Assembly: GCA_020637235.1 (NCBI GenBank)
Contig: JACJWG010000020.1
Coordinates: 1-64,000 of the forward strand
Direction of reading: 5' to 3'
DNA: 64,000 nt
Source of the DNA: Acidimicrobiaceae bacterium
Lineage (GTDB): Bacteria > Actinomycetota > Acidimicrobiia > Acidimicrobiales > Ilumatobacteraceae
Shown here: piece after piece, positions 25,389-32,962 of the stretch
Position numbering within the stretch: the first letter of the stretch is position 1
Layout: each line of letters begins with the position of its first letter
Made by a program: the position numbers and the translations under genes
Notes under the pieces: model-generated
Database searches by the model: none
What the model saw: the letters and a program-made list of their open reading frames with translations, nothing else
Told to the model about the DNA's origin: nothing

Positions 25389-25832
25389 ATGAGTTCCGAA
25401 ATCGTGGTGATCGATCAGATCGACCGAGAAATCCTCAGGATCTTGCGAAATGACGCACGGATCGGCTGGAACGAGCTCGGGAGCCGGATCCGGCTCTCCC
25501 CGAACGCAGCCGCTGATCGGGTACGTCGTCTGGCACGCGCCGGGGTGATCCGTCGCTTCACCGTCGACGTCGACCAGTCCCGCTTGGGTCGCACGCTCGA
25601 GGCCGTGATCGACGTCCGTCTCGATCCGCACGAGGACAGCAGCCGGTTCCGCGACGGTGCGCTGCAGTGCGAGGAGGTCACGTGGTTGGCCCACGTGACC
25701 GGCCGTACCGACTTCCAGGTGCACGCCGCCTGCAGCGGCACCGCCGGCCTGAACGCGCTGCTGCGCCGGTTCCGGGAGGAGTTCGGCGCGCTCGAGACCG
25801 AGACCACCGTGGTGCTCGATCGTGCGCTCTAG
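25389..25832 (+). CDS. Lrp/AsnC family transcriptional regulator
   Basis: 147 aa from ATG at 25389. The N-terminal helix-turn-helix matches the family: 'IDREILRILRNDARIGWNEL' then 'RIRLSPNAAADRVRRLARAG' and 'VIRRFTVDVD'. The C-terminal RAM-like domain contains 'WLAHVTGRTDFQVHAACSG'. Such regulators sense amino acids or related small molecules and usually control a divergent gene, here the unknown gene at 24952. Confidence 0.9.
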   Translation: MSSEIVVIDQIDREILRILRNDARIGWNELGSRIRLSPNAAADRVRRLARAGVIRRFTVDVDQSRLGRTLEAVIDVRLDPHEDSSRFRDGALQCEEVTWLAHVTGRTDFQVHAACSGTAGLNALLRRFREEFGALETETTVVLDRAL

Positions 25833-25846
25833 CGCGACCGGACGGG

Positions 25847-25875
25847 TTGCCCGTTAGCAGTCAGAGGTCTAGAGT
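25847..25875 (+). promoter_or_regulatory. Putative sigma-A-type promoter of groEL
   Basis: A -35-like hexamer TTGCCC at 25847-25852 and a -10-like TAGAGT at 25870-25875 are separated by 17 bp. The -10 lies inside the CIRCE element, which is where repressor binding would block RNA polymerase. Confidence 0.5.
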
Positions 25876-25880
25876 GCTAG
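25854..25880 (+). promoter_or_regulatory. CIRCE operator (HrcA binding site)
   Basis: TTAGCAGTC, nine bases, then GAGTGCTAG: two mismatches at most from the CIRCE consensus TTAGCACTC-N9-GAGTGCTAA. It lies 76 bp upstream of the groEL start and overlaps the likely -10 box. CIRCE is bound by the heat-shock repressor HrcA, so groEL is expected to be heat-inducible. Confidence 0.92.
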
Positions 25881-25956
25881 CAGTCTCGCACCCCGAGTGC
25901 GAACGCCTCGACCACCCACCCGAATCACTTCAACACCTCAACGCGGAGGAACCCGA

Positions 25957-27576
25957 ATGCCGAAGATCATCGCTTTCGACGAGCAGGCTCGTCGGTCGCT
26001 CGAGGCGGGCATGAACAAGCTCGCCGACGCCGTGCGCGTCACCCTCGGGCCGAAGGGCCGCAACGTCGTGCTGGACAAGAAGTGGGGCGCCCCCACGATC
26101 ACCAACGACGGTGTGTCGATCGCCAAGGAGATCGAGCTCGAGGACCCGTACGAGAAGATCGGTGCCGAGCTCGTCAAGGAAGTGGCGAAGAAGACCGACG
26201 ACGTCGCCGGTGACGGCACCACCACCGCCACGGTGCTCGCGTGGAGCATGGTGCGCGAGGGCCTGCGCAACGTGGCCGCCGGCGCCAACCCGATGACCCT
26301 GAAGAAGGGCATCGAGGCCGCCGTCGAGGCCGCGGTCGCCTCGATCAAGGATCTCGCCAAGGAAGTCGACTCGAAGGAGCAGATCGCCCAGGTGGCGAGC
26401 ATCTCCGCCGCCGACACCGAGATCGGCGCCACCATCTCCGAGGCGATCGACAAGGTCGGCAAGGACGGCGTCATCACCGTCGAGGAGAGCCAGACCTTCG
26501 GCATCGAGCTCGACTTCGTCGAGGGCATGCGCTTCGACAAGGGCTACATCTCGCCCTACTTCGTCACCGATCCGGAGCGGATGGAGGCGTCGCTCGACGA
26601 CCCGTACATCCTGCTCGTCAGCTCGAAGATCAGCTCGGTGCGCGACATGCTGCCGGTGCTCGAGAAGGTCATGCAGTCGGGTCGCCCGCTCGTGATCATC
26701 GCCGAGGACATCGAGGGCGAGGCGCTCGCCACCCTCGTCGTCAACAAGATCCGCGGCACGTTCAAGTCGGCCGCCGTGAAGGCCCCCGGCTTCGGCGAGC
26801 GCCGCAAGGCGATGCTGCAGGACATGGCGATCCTCACCGGTGGCCAGGTCATCAGCGAAGAGGTCGGCCTCAAGCTCGAGAACGCCACGATGGATCTGCT
26901 CGGCCGCGCCAAGAAGATCATCATCACCAAGGACGAGACCACCATCGTCGAGGGCGCCGGTGTCGAGGACGACATCAAGGGCCGCATCAACCAGATCAAG
27001 GCCGAGATCGACAACACCGACTCCGACTACGACCGCGAGAAGCTGCAGGAGCGGCTCGCCAAGTTGAGCGGCGGCGTCGCCGTGCTCAAGGTCGGCGCCG
27101 CCACCGAGGTGGAGCTGAAGGAGAAGAAGCACCGCATCGAGGACGCGGTGAGCACCACCAAGGCTGCGATCGAAGAGGGTGTCGTGCCCGGCGGTGGCGT
27201 GGCCCTGCTGCGTTCGCAGGCCGCCGTGCTGGCCGCTGCGGAGCAGCTGTCGGGTGACGAGGCCACCGGTGCCCGCATGGTCGCCAAGAGCCTCGAGGCC
27301 CCGATCAAGCAGATCGCCGAGAACGCCGGCATGGAGGGCGGCGTCGTCGTCGAGAAGGTGAAGCACCTCACCGGCAACGAGGGCCTCAACGCCGCCACCG
27401 GCGAGTACGAGGACCTGGTGAAGCTCGGCGTCATCGACGCCGCCAAGGTGACCCGCTCGGCGCTGCAGAACGCTGCGTCGATCGCGGCGCTGTTCCTCAC
27501 CACCGAGGCGGTCATCGCCGACAAGCCCGAAGAGGCTGCGGCCCACAGCCATGGTGGAGGCATGGAGGACTTCTGA
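25957..27576 (+). CDS. groEL: Chaperonin GroEL (Hsp60)
   Basis: 539 aa from ATG at 25957, with ribosome-binding site GCGGAGGA. Full-length chaperonin: 'VTLGPKGRNVVLDKKWGAP' with the nucleotide loop near residue 30, 'DDVAGDGTTTATVLA' near 87, the apical domain in the middle, and the C-terminal 'HSHGGGMEDF'. There is no groES upstream, so this is an orphan groEL copy, as in many actinobacteria that keep groES-groEL1 elsewhere; the Gly-Met-rich tail is of the housekeeping (GroEL2) type, not His-rich. CIRCE lies upstream and a strong hairpin follows. Confidence 0.97.
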   Translation: MPKIIAFDEQARRSLEAGMNKLADAVRVTLGPKGRNVVLDKKWGAPTITNDGVSIAKEIELEDPYEKIGAELVKEVAKKTDDVAGDGTTTATVLAWSMVREGLRNVAAGANPMTLKKGIEAAVEAAVASIKDLAKEVDSKEQIAQVASISAADTEIGATISEAIDKVGKDGVITVEESQTFGIELDFVEGMRFDKGYISPYFVTDPERMEASLDDPYILLVSSKISSVRDMLPVLEKVMQSGRPLVIIAEDIEGEALATLVVNKIRGTFKSAAVKAPGFGERRKAMLQDMAILTGGQVISEEVGLKLENATMDLLGRAKKIIITKDETTIVEGAGVEDDIKGRINQIKAEIDNTDSDYDREKLQERLAKLSGGVAVLKVGAATEVELKEKKHRIEDAVSTTKAAIEEGVVPGGGVALLRSQAAVLAAAEQLSGDEATGARMVAKSLEAPIKQIAENAGMEGGVVVEKVKHLTGNEGLNAATGEYEDLVKLGVIDAAKVTRSALQNAASIAALFLTTEAVIADKPEEAAAHSHGGGMEDF

Positions 27577-27624
27577 TCCTCCCATCGGGGCCGATCGTGG
27601 CCCCGGCACCATCACCGAGCACAC

Positions 27625-27664
27625 GCGGAGCGACCCCGGGGCGATGTACCCGGGGTCGTTCCGC
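27625..27664 (+). terminator. Hairpin terminator after groEL
   Basis: A 16-bp stem (gcggagcgaccccggg with cccggggtcgttccgc, one G-U pair) with an 8-nt loop starts 48 bp after the groEL stop. There is no T-run, as is common in high-GC actinobacteria. Confidence 0.75.
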
Positions 27665-27726
27665 GCACCAGCCCGCTCACCGAGTGGAGAGCGTCCTGAT
27701 CAGCCGCCGCGGGAGAGTGGCGTTGG

Positions 27727-28092
27727 TCAGGCGGGAGCGAGCTGGCGGTCGTGTTCGCCGAGGTCGGCGGGAGCGGTCGAGGCGGTGACGGCGTCACGCG
27801 CCAACCACGGCGAGATCACGGTGTCGGCGTCGACGATCACACACACGTCGCCGGTGGCGATCCGGCGACCCAGGTCCTCCTGGGCGGCTCGGTCGGCCGC
27901 GGCAACGGCGAGGGCGTCGGCGAAGGGAACGGCGAGCAGCAGCGTGCGGTCCGTGGAGTTGCCGTCGACGACGACCACTTCGATCGACTCGACGGTCGCG
28001 GGATCGGCGTCCTGGTGGCGCAGCTCCCACAACCGGCGCGAGATCGTGCGCTCCTCGTCGTTGGTCAGCACCACGAAGGTGACCGTGCTCAT
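27727..28092 (-). CDS. Very short glycosyltransferase-2-like protein
   Basis: 121 aa from ATG at 28092. The N-terminus matches the GT-A nucleotide-binding start ('TFVVLTNDEERTISRRLWEL', 'IEVVVVDGNSTDRTL'), and near residue 92 there is a DxD-like segment 'ATGDVCVIVDADTVIS'. The usual acceptor-binding half and C-terminus are missing: family 2 enzymes normally exceed 220 aa. It may be a truncated remnant or a deliberately minimal fold; no frameshifted continuation is evident downstream, where the frame ends before groEL's terminator. Confidence 0.55.
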   Translation of the reverse strand: MSTVTFVVLTNDEERTISRRLWELRHQDADPATVESIEVVVVDGNSTDRTLLLAVPFADALAVAAADRAAQEDLGRRIATGDVCVIVDADTVISPWLARDAVTASTAPADLGEHDRQLAPA

Positions 28093-28171
28093 GCCGACGA
28101 TGATGTCGGGCCCGGATCAAGGGAAGGTCAACGGCCACCCGTGCGGGCGCTCAAGTTGTCGTTCAGCTCGC

Positions 28172-28218
28172 TTCTGGTCGCGCATCGTCACGCTCTGCGT
28201 GATGATGCGCGACCAGAA
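28172..28218. repeat. Long palindrome (22-bp arms), terminator-like, after CysO-like gene
   Basis: Arms 28172-28193 and 28197-28218 pair over 22 bp with one G-T wobble around a 3-nt loop (tct). The outer 17 bp (ttctggtcgcgcatcgt) are the same as in the palindrome at 31035. It lies 10 bp past the stop of the CysO-like gene (minus strand) and probably ends its transcription. Confidence 0.88.
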
Positions 28219-28228
28219 CGGTCCTCGA

Positions 28229-28504
28229 TCAGCCGCCGGCGACGGCGGGGATGATGCTGACGGTCTCGCCGTCGGGCACCTTGGTGTCGAGCCCCTCGAG
28301 ATAGCGCACGTCGTCGTCGGCGACGAACACGTTGACGAACTTGCGCAGCGCGCCCTGCTCGTCGAACAACCGCTCGCCGAACCCCGGGTGCGCGGCCTCG
28401 AGCGCAGCGAGCACCTCGGCGAGCGTGGTGCCGTCCACCGACACGGTGGAGCTGCCGCCCGCCAGCGGGCGCATGGTGGTGGGGATGCGAACGGTCACGG
28501 CCAT
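28229..28504 (-). CDS. MoaD/ThiS-family sulfur carrier (CysO-like)
   Basis: 91 aa from ATG at 28504. Beta-grasp sulfur carrier ending in 'SIIPAVAGG', whose terminal Gly-Gly is adenylated and thiocarboxylated. The pattern 'ALRKFVNVFVADDDVRYLEG' and the start 'MAVTVRIPTTMRPLAGG' resemble mycobacterial CysO, which feeds sulfur to the cysteine synthase CysM. Neither cysM nor the Mec+ peptidase gene is adjacent here, so pathway assignment rests on sequence alone. A MoaD role in molybdenum-cofactor synthesis is the main alternative. Confidence 0.85.
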   Translation of the reverse strand: MAVTVRIPTTMRPLAGGSSTVSVDGTTLAEVLAALEAAHPGFGERLFDEQGALRKFVNVFVADDDVRYLEGLDTKVPDGETVSIIPAVAGG

Positions 28505-28534
28505 GAGCGAAAGACTACCGATCCGGTCGAGATT

Positions 28535-29995
28535 TCACGCCGCTCGCGACGCGCTCGTCGGCGGCACGCGGCCGGCCCACGGCGATGCCTGCTCCAGCTG
28601 CGCCGCCACGCGCACCAACAGGTCCTCACGTCCGGAGGCTGCCACGAGTTGCACCCCGACGGGCAGGCCATCGGCGGTCCAGTGCAACGGCAGGCTGATC
28701 GCCGGCTGCCCGGTGACGTTGAACTGCGCGGTGTACTGCAGCAGTTCGAAGATGCGGAAGCCCTTGCCCGGCTCGGAGAGGTAGCCGATCCGTGGTGGCG
28801 GCACCGCGATCGTCGGCGTCACCAACAGGTCGTGACCCGGCGACCCGTCGGCCGGATGCCACCACGACAGCACCCGACGGCACCAGCGGTGCACCTCGAG
28901 CATCGCGGCCACGTACTGCGGGCCGGTGACCGCTCGCCCGAGTGCGGCGAGCGCGAGGTTGTCGGCCTCCACGTCGTCGGGACCCGGCTCACGGCCGATG
29001 GTGTCCGCCAACACCGCGACGTCGTTCGCAGTCCACGTCGCCACGATCGTGCGGAAGTGGTCGGCGAAACTCGGATCGCCGATCGCCGCCGGCCAGCCGT
29101 CGTCGACGTGGTGGCCGAGCGTGGCGAGCAGCTCGCCGGTGCGGCGCGCGGCGACGGTGCACTCCTCGTGGCCGACGGCACCGAGCGGCGGGTGGTCGAG
29201 CACACCGATCCGCAGCGCACCCGGATCGGCGCGCCGTTCGTCGACGAGCGGCCGCGCGAACGGGGGCGCGGTGTAGGGGTCGCCCGGTTCGTAGCCGGCG
29301 AGCACGTCGAGCATCGCCGCGGTGTCGCGCACGGTGCGCGTGACCACGCCGTCGATCGTCGAGCCCATCCAGCTCTCCCCGACGTCGGGCGCGAGCGACA
29401 CGCGGCCGCGTGAGGGCTTCAGGCCGACGAGGCCGCACTCGGAGGCCGGGATGCGGATCGAACCGCCGCCGTCGTTGGCGTGGCCGACTGCCACGATGCC
29501 CGCCGCGACCGCGGCGGCCGAGCCGCCCGACGAGCCACCGGTGGAGTGATCGAGGTTCCAGGGATTGCGCGTCGGTCCGTACGCGAGTGGCTCGGTCGTG
29601 ATCGTCGAACCCCACTCGGGGGTGTTGGTGCGGCCGATCGTCACCAGCCCGGCGCCGTGGAGGCGCCGGTACATCGCCGAGTCGTGCGGGGCACGGAAGT
29701 CGATCGCCTTCAACGCCCGCACGCCCTGGTGGTGCGGCTCGCCGCCGATCGCACACCCGAGGTCCTTCACCACGATCGGCACACCGGCGAACGGTCCGGT
29801 GGCGGCGACCGCTTCCGCTCGAGCCGCATCGGCACGCGGGTGGATGATCGCGTTGATCGACGGGTTGACGGCGTCGGCAGCTGCGAGGGCGGCATCGACG
29901 AGTGCGCCGGGCGGCACCTCGCCCGAGCGGACGAGTTCGGCTTGGGCGGTGGCGTCGAGCAGGGCGAGCTCGGCCGGATCGATCGAACGGGTCAT
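28535..29995 (-). CDS. Amidase (amidase signature family)
   Basis: 486 aa from ATG at 29995. Amidase signature enzyme with the Ser-cisSer-Lys triad: Lys in 'VPIVVKDLGCAIGG' (about residue 74), and the Gly/Ser-rich core 'HSTGGSSGGSAAAVAAGI' (about residues 148-165), then 'DGGGSIRIPASECGLVGLKP' (nucleophile Ser about 177). It hydrolyses a carboxamide; the substrate is unknown. The C-terminal 'FNVTGQPAISLPLHW' is typical. There is no signal peptide. It is divergent from glycerate kinase and lies 30 bp upstream of the CysO-like gene. Confidence 0.92.
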   Translation of the reverse strand: MTRSIDPAELALLDATAQAELVRSGEVPPGALVDAALAAADAVNPSINAIIHPRADAARAEAVAATGPFAGVPIVVKDLGCAIGGEPHHQGVRALKAIDFRAPHDSAMYRRLHGAGLVTIGRTNTPEWGSTITTEPLAYGPTRNPWNLDHSTGGSSGGSAAAVAAGIVAVGHANDGGGSIRIPASECGLVGLKPSRGRVSLAPDVGESWMGSTIDGVVTRTVRDTAAMLDVLAGYEPGDPYTAPPFARPLVDERRADPGALRIGVLDHPPLGAVGHEECTVAARRTGELLATLGHHVDDGWPAAIGDPSFADHFRTIVATWTANDVAVLADTIGREPGPDDVEADNLALAALGRAVTGPQYVAAMLEVHRWCRRVLSWWHPADGSPGHDLLVTPTIAVPPPRIGYLSEPGKGFRIFELLQYTAQFNVTGQPAISLPLHWTADGLPVGVQLVAASGREDLLVRVAAQLEQASPWAGRVPPTSASRAA

Positions 29996-30049
29996 GCGCG
30001 ACACCGTACGCCCGGCACCCGTGTCGCCGGCACTCGTACACTCGCAGGG

Positions 30050-31060
30050 ATGCGCGTGGTGGCGGCCGTCGACAAGTACAAGGGGTCGCTCACCGCAGCG
30101 CAGGTCGCCGCCGCGATCGGACACGCCTGCTGGGAGCTCGGCCACGACTGCACCGAGGTGCCGGTGGCCGACGGCGGCGACGGCACGCTCGAAGCGCTCG
30201 GCGGCCCCAACCGGCGGTCGACGGTGACCGGCCCGCTCAGCGATCCGGTCGAGGCCGAGTGGCGGTTGTCGCGCCAGACCGCCATCATCGAGATGGCACG
30301 CGCCTCCGGTCTCGCACTCGTCGGTGGTCGCGAGCACAACGACGCGATGGCGGCCTCCACCGTCGGCACCGGCGAGTTGATCGACCAGGCACTCGACGCG
30401 GGCGCGAAGCGGATCATCGTCTGCCTCGGCGGCTCGGCCACCACCGACGGCGGCCTCGGTGCCGTGCGCGCGATCCACGCACCGCACCGTCTGCGAGGGG
30501 TCCGCCTGTTGGTGGCGTGCGACGTCACCACTCGCTTCACCGACGCAGCGCCGGTGTTCGGTCCGCAGAAGGGCGCGTCACCGGCGCAGGTGCGCATGCT
30601 GACCGGTCGCCTCGAGCGCCTCGTCCAGGTGTATCGGGACGAGTTCGGCGTGGACGTCAGCACCATCGCCGGTGCCGGCGCGGCGGGCGGGCTCGCCGGA
30701 GCGCTGGCGGCGTTGGGCGGCACGCTGGTGCCCGGCTTCGAGCTCGTGGCCGACGAGCTCGACCTGTACGACGCCATCACCGGCGCCGACCTCGTGATCA
30801 CCGGCGAGGGCCACCTCGACGCACAGAGCTTCGAGGGCAAGGTCGTCGGTGGCGTGCAGGCGATCTGCGAACGTGCCGGCGTGCCGGTGGGCGCCGTGGT
30901 GGGTGACGTCGACGACGACGTGGCCGATCGACTCCCGGTCGTGTCGTTGGTCGCGCGGTTCGGGATCGAGCGAGCGATGGCCGAGCCGATGTGGTGCGTC
31001 GAGCAGGCCACGACCGAACTGATCGAGGAGATCCGTTCTGGTCGCGCATCGTTGCGCTGA
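30050..31060 (+). CDS. Glycerate kinase (GarK/GlxK family)
   Basis: 336 aa from ATG at 30050. Glycerate kinase type 1: 'VDKYKGSLTAAQVAAAIG' at the N-terminus, 'VADGGDGTLEALGG' near 42, 'IIVCLGGSATTDGGLGAVRA' near 125, 'AGAAGGLAGALAALGG' near 205 and 'VITGEGHLDAQSFEGKVV' near 248. It phosphorylates D-glycerate with ATP, feeding glyoxylate or serine catabolism into glycolysis. The last seven codons and the TGA stop are part of a perfect 23-bp-arm palindrome. Confidence 0.92.
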   Translation: MRVVAAVDKYKGSLTAAQVAAAIGHACWELGHDCTEVPVADGGDGTLEALGGPNRRSTVTGPLSDPVEAEWRLSRQTAIIEMARASGLALVGGREHNDAMAASTVGTGELIDQALDAGAKRIIVCLGGSATTDGGLGAVRAIHAPHRLRGVRLLVACDVTTRFTDAAPVFGPQKGASPAQVRMLTGRLERLVQVYRDEFGVDVSTIAGAGAAGGLAGALAALGGTLVPGFELVADELDLYDAITGADLVITGEGHLDAQSFEGKVVGGVQAICERAGVPVGAVVGDVDDDVADRLPVVSLVARFGIERAMAEPMWCVEQATTELIEEIRSGRASLR

Positions 31061-31083
31061 GCGCAACGATGCGCGACCAGAAC
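31035..31083. repeat. Perfect long palindrome (23-bp arms) containing a stop codon in its loop
   Basis: Arms 31035-31057 and 31061-31083 pair perfectly; the 3-nt loop is TGA (31058-31060), the stop codon of glycerate kinase. The hairpin lies between convergent genes and would end transcription from both sides. The arms share ttctggtcgcgcatcgt with the palindrome at 28172. Confidence 0.92.
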
Positions 31084-31096
31084 GTGCGTGTGGTGG

Positions 31097-31768
31097 TCAG
31101 CCGGTGGTGGTCGTCTCGCCGCCGACGGCCGGCAGCGTGGTGACCACGCCGGCCACCGTGGTGGTGGGCGCGCCCATCTGCTCGAGCGTCTTGTTCGCCT
31201 TGTCCGAGCCGAGCATCACGATCACCGAAGCGCCCTCGGGCAGCACACCACCCTCGATCGGCGCCGGCGTCGACACCTCCTGCACCACCGGGTTGCCGAG
31301 CAGCACCGCGAGCGACTGTGCGACCGGGAGCGCGCCGGTGTTGGTGGCGTCGTACAAGATGGTGGTGAGGTCCTGCTTCTGGGTGGCGTTGGTGGCGCCG
31401 GCCGTCGAGAAGCCCTGTCCCTGCAACGCCGTCGTGAGCACACCGGCTGCACCGTTCACCGTGGATGCATTGGCCACCACCACCACGGCGCCGTCCACGG
31501 TGGGCACGAACTGGGTCGTGGTGGTCTCCGACGGCAGGGTGCTGACCGGCGTCACCGTCGACGCAGGTGTCGAGTCGAGCGACACCGTGGTCTGGGTGGC
31601 GTCGGGCGTGGAGGTGGTGCCGCCGTCGTCGTCGCTGCGGATCTGGCGCAGGATCAAGAACCCGGCCACGACGGCGACCAGCGCGATGACGATCGCCGCG
31701 GTGGAGCCCATCGGCGAGCCCGCCGACATGGCGGTGTCACGACCCCGACGTGGCTGGTCGCTGCTCAT
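31097..31768 (-). CDS. Membrane-anchored LytR_C domain protein
   Basis: 223 aa from ATG at 31768. One membrane helix at about residues 22-42 ('STAAIVIALVAVVAGFLIL'), a Thr/Ser-rich extracytoplasmic linker, and a LytR_C domain from about residue 92 ('AVVVVANASTVNGAAGVLTT') to about 195. LytR_C domains accompany wall-polymer ligases and bind the cell envelope; by itself the role is unknown. It overlaps the DUF3263 gene by 4 bp (ATGA), so the two are translated together. Confidence 0.85.
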   Translation of the reverse strand: MSSDQPRRGRDTAMSAGSPMGSTAAIVIALVAVVAGFLILRQIRSDDDGGTTSTPDATQTTVSLDSTPASTVTPVSTLPSETTTTQFVPTVDGAVVVVANASTVNGAAGVLTTALQGQGFSTAGATNATQKQDLTTILYDATNTGALPVAQSLAVLLGNPVVQEVSTPAPIEGGVLPEGASVIVMLGSDKANKTLEQMGAPTTTVAGVVTTLPAVGGETTTTG

Positions 31769-32067
31769 GCGTGGAACCCTCCCTGTTCACCGGTGCGGCC
31801 CGGACCATCGAGGCGCGCACGGCGACGGCGCTCGCGCTGGCGACGCAGGCGTCGCACCACGAGCGGGTCGACCTCGAGAGCCCCGGGGAGGTCGAGCAGC
31901 TGATTGAGTTCCTGATAGTACTCCTCGGTCGAGCAGGCGAACCGCGCACGGATCGCGGTGTCGCGTGCGTCGTCCTGCATCCACCACGAGCCCTCGAACT
32001 CGATGATCGCAATCTGGCGCTCGCTGAGGTCGCGCGCGGTCAGGGAGGAGGTCGTGTCGGCGGTCAT
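31765..32067 (-). CDS. DUF3263 protein
   Basis: 100 aa from ATG at 32067. It matches DUF3263: 'LSERQIAIIEFEGSWWMQDD', 'AIRARFACSTEEYYQELNQL', then an Arg-rich helix 'LVVRRLRRQRERRRRAR'. The layout resembles a short helix-turn-helix with a basic tail, but function is not established. DUF3263 followed by a LytR_C protein is a conserved actinobacterial gene pair. Confidence 0.88.
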   Translation of the reverse strand: MTADTTSSLTARDLSERQIAIIEFEGSWWMQDDARDTAIRARFACSTEEYYQELNQLLDLPGALEVDPLVVRRLRRQRERRRRARLDGPGRTGEQGGFHA

Positions 32068-32189
32068 ACGGGCCACAGCCTTGCCGGTCGGGGCACCGCG
32101 TTACAAGCACCCCTGCACCGCCGGCTCGTCGGGCGCGCGTCGGGCGCGCGTCGGCCACGCCCGGCAGCCACCGGTATCGTGCTCGGCCG

Positions 32190-32831
32190 ATGACCAGCAG
32201 CGTTCCGCCTCCGCGTCCGTTCCTCATCGGCGTCGCCGGCGGCACGTGTTCGGGCAAGACGACGGTGAGCGAACGGCTGGCCGAGCTCGCCGGCGAAGAG
32301 CACCTGGCGCTCATCAAGCTCGACTCGTACTACATCACCCGCGACCACCAGCCGATCGAGGAGCGGGCGCTCGCCAACTACGACCACCCCGACGCGTTCG
32401 ACTGGCCGCTCCTCAACGACCACATCGCCGCCCTGCTCAACGGCGCCACGGTGCCGGTGCCGATCTACGACTACGCGAACCACACCCGCAGCGGCGACGT
32501 GCGGATGGTGGCGCCGGCCCGGATCGTGGTGGTGGAGGGCATCCTCGTGCTCTACGAGCCACGCCTGCGCGAGCGGTTCGACCTCAAGGTGTACGTCGAC
32601 ACCGACGCCGATCTGCGCCTGATCCGGCGCCTCACGCGCGACGTGGCCGAGCGCGGTCGCACACCCGAGAGCATCGTGTCGCAGTACCTCACCACCGTGC
32701 GCCCGAGCCACGAGCAGTTCATCGAACCGAGCAAGCGGCACGCCGACGTGATCTTTCCGCAGGGCGGCCTGAACGAGCCGGCACTCGACGTGCTGCTCGC
32801 CCGCGTGCGCGAACTCGTCCGCGTGGCGTGA
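32190..32831 (+). CDS. udk: Uridine kinase
   Basis: 213 aa from ATG at 32190. P-loop GGTCSGKT at residues 17-24, then 'ALIKLDSYYITRDHQPIEER', 'NYDHPDAFDWPLLNDHIAAL', 'VPIYDYANHTR' and 'VVVEGILVLYEPRLRERFDL', the standard uridine/cytidine kinase motifs. It phosphorylates uridine or cytidine in pyrimidine salvage. It is convergent with the tRNA gene 12 bp away. Confidence 0.95.
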   Translation: MTSSVPPPRPFLIGVAGGTCSGKTTVSERLAELAGEEHLALIKLDSYYITRDHQPIEERALANYDHPDAFDWPLLNDHIAALLNGATVPVPIYDYANHTRSGDVRMVAPARIVVVEGILVLYEPRLRERFDLKVYVDTDADLRLIRRLTRDVAERGRTPESIVSQYLTTVRPSHEQFIEPSKRHADVIFPQGGLNEPALDVLLARVRELVRVA

Positions 32832-32843
32832 CCGCCTGCCGAG

Positions 32844-32916
32844 AGCCGGGTGTGGGAATCGAACCCACGACATCTTCATTACAAGTGAAGTGCTCTGCCA
32901 ACTGAGCTAACCCGGC
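32844..32916 (-). tRNA. tRNA-Thr (anticodon UGU)
   Basis: Reading the minus strand from 32916: 7-bp acceptor stem GCCGGGT/ACCCGGC, D-arm with AGCTCAGTTGGCAGAGC, anticodon stem CTTCA/TGAAG around CTTGTAA (anticodon TGT, decoding ACA), and T-arm GTGGG-TTCGATT-CCCAC. Discriminator base U73 is at 32844. CCA is not encoded. Confidence 0.97.
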
Positions 32917-32962
32917 ATGGCGAGAGCAGTGTAACGATCGTGCTCGGGGGCGGACGCCTCGT

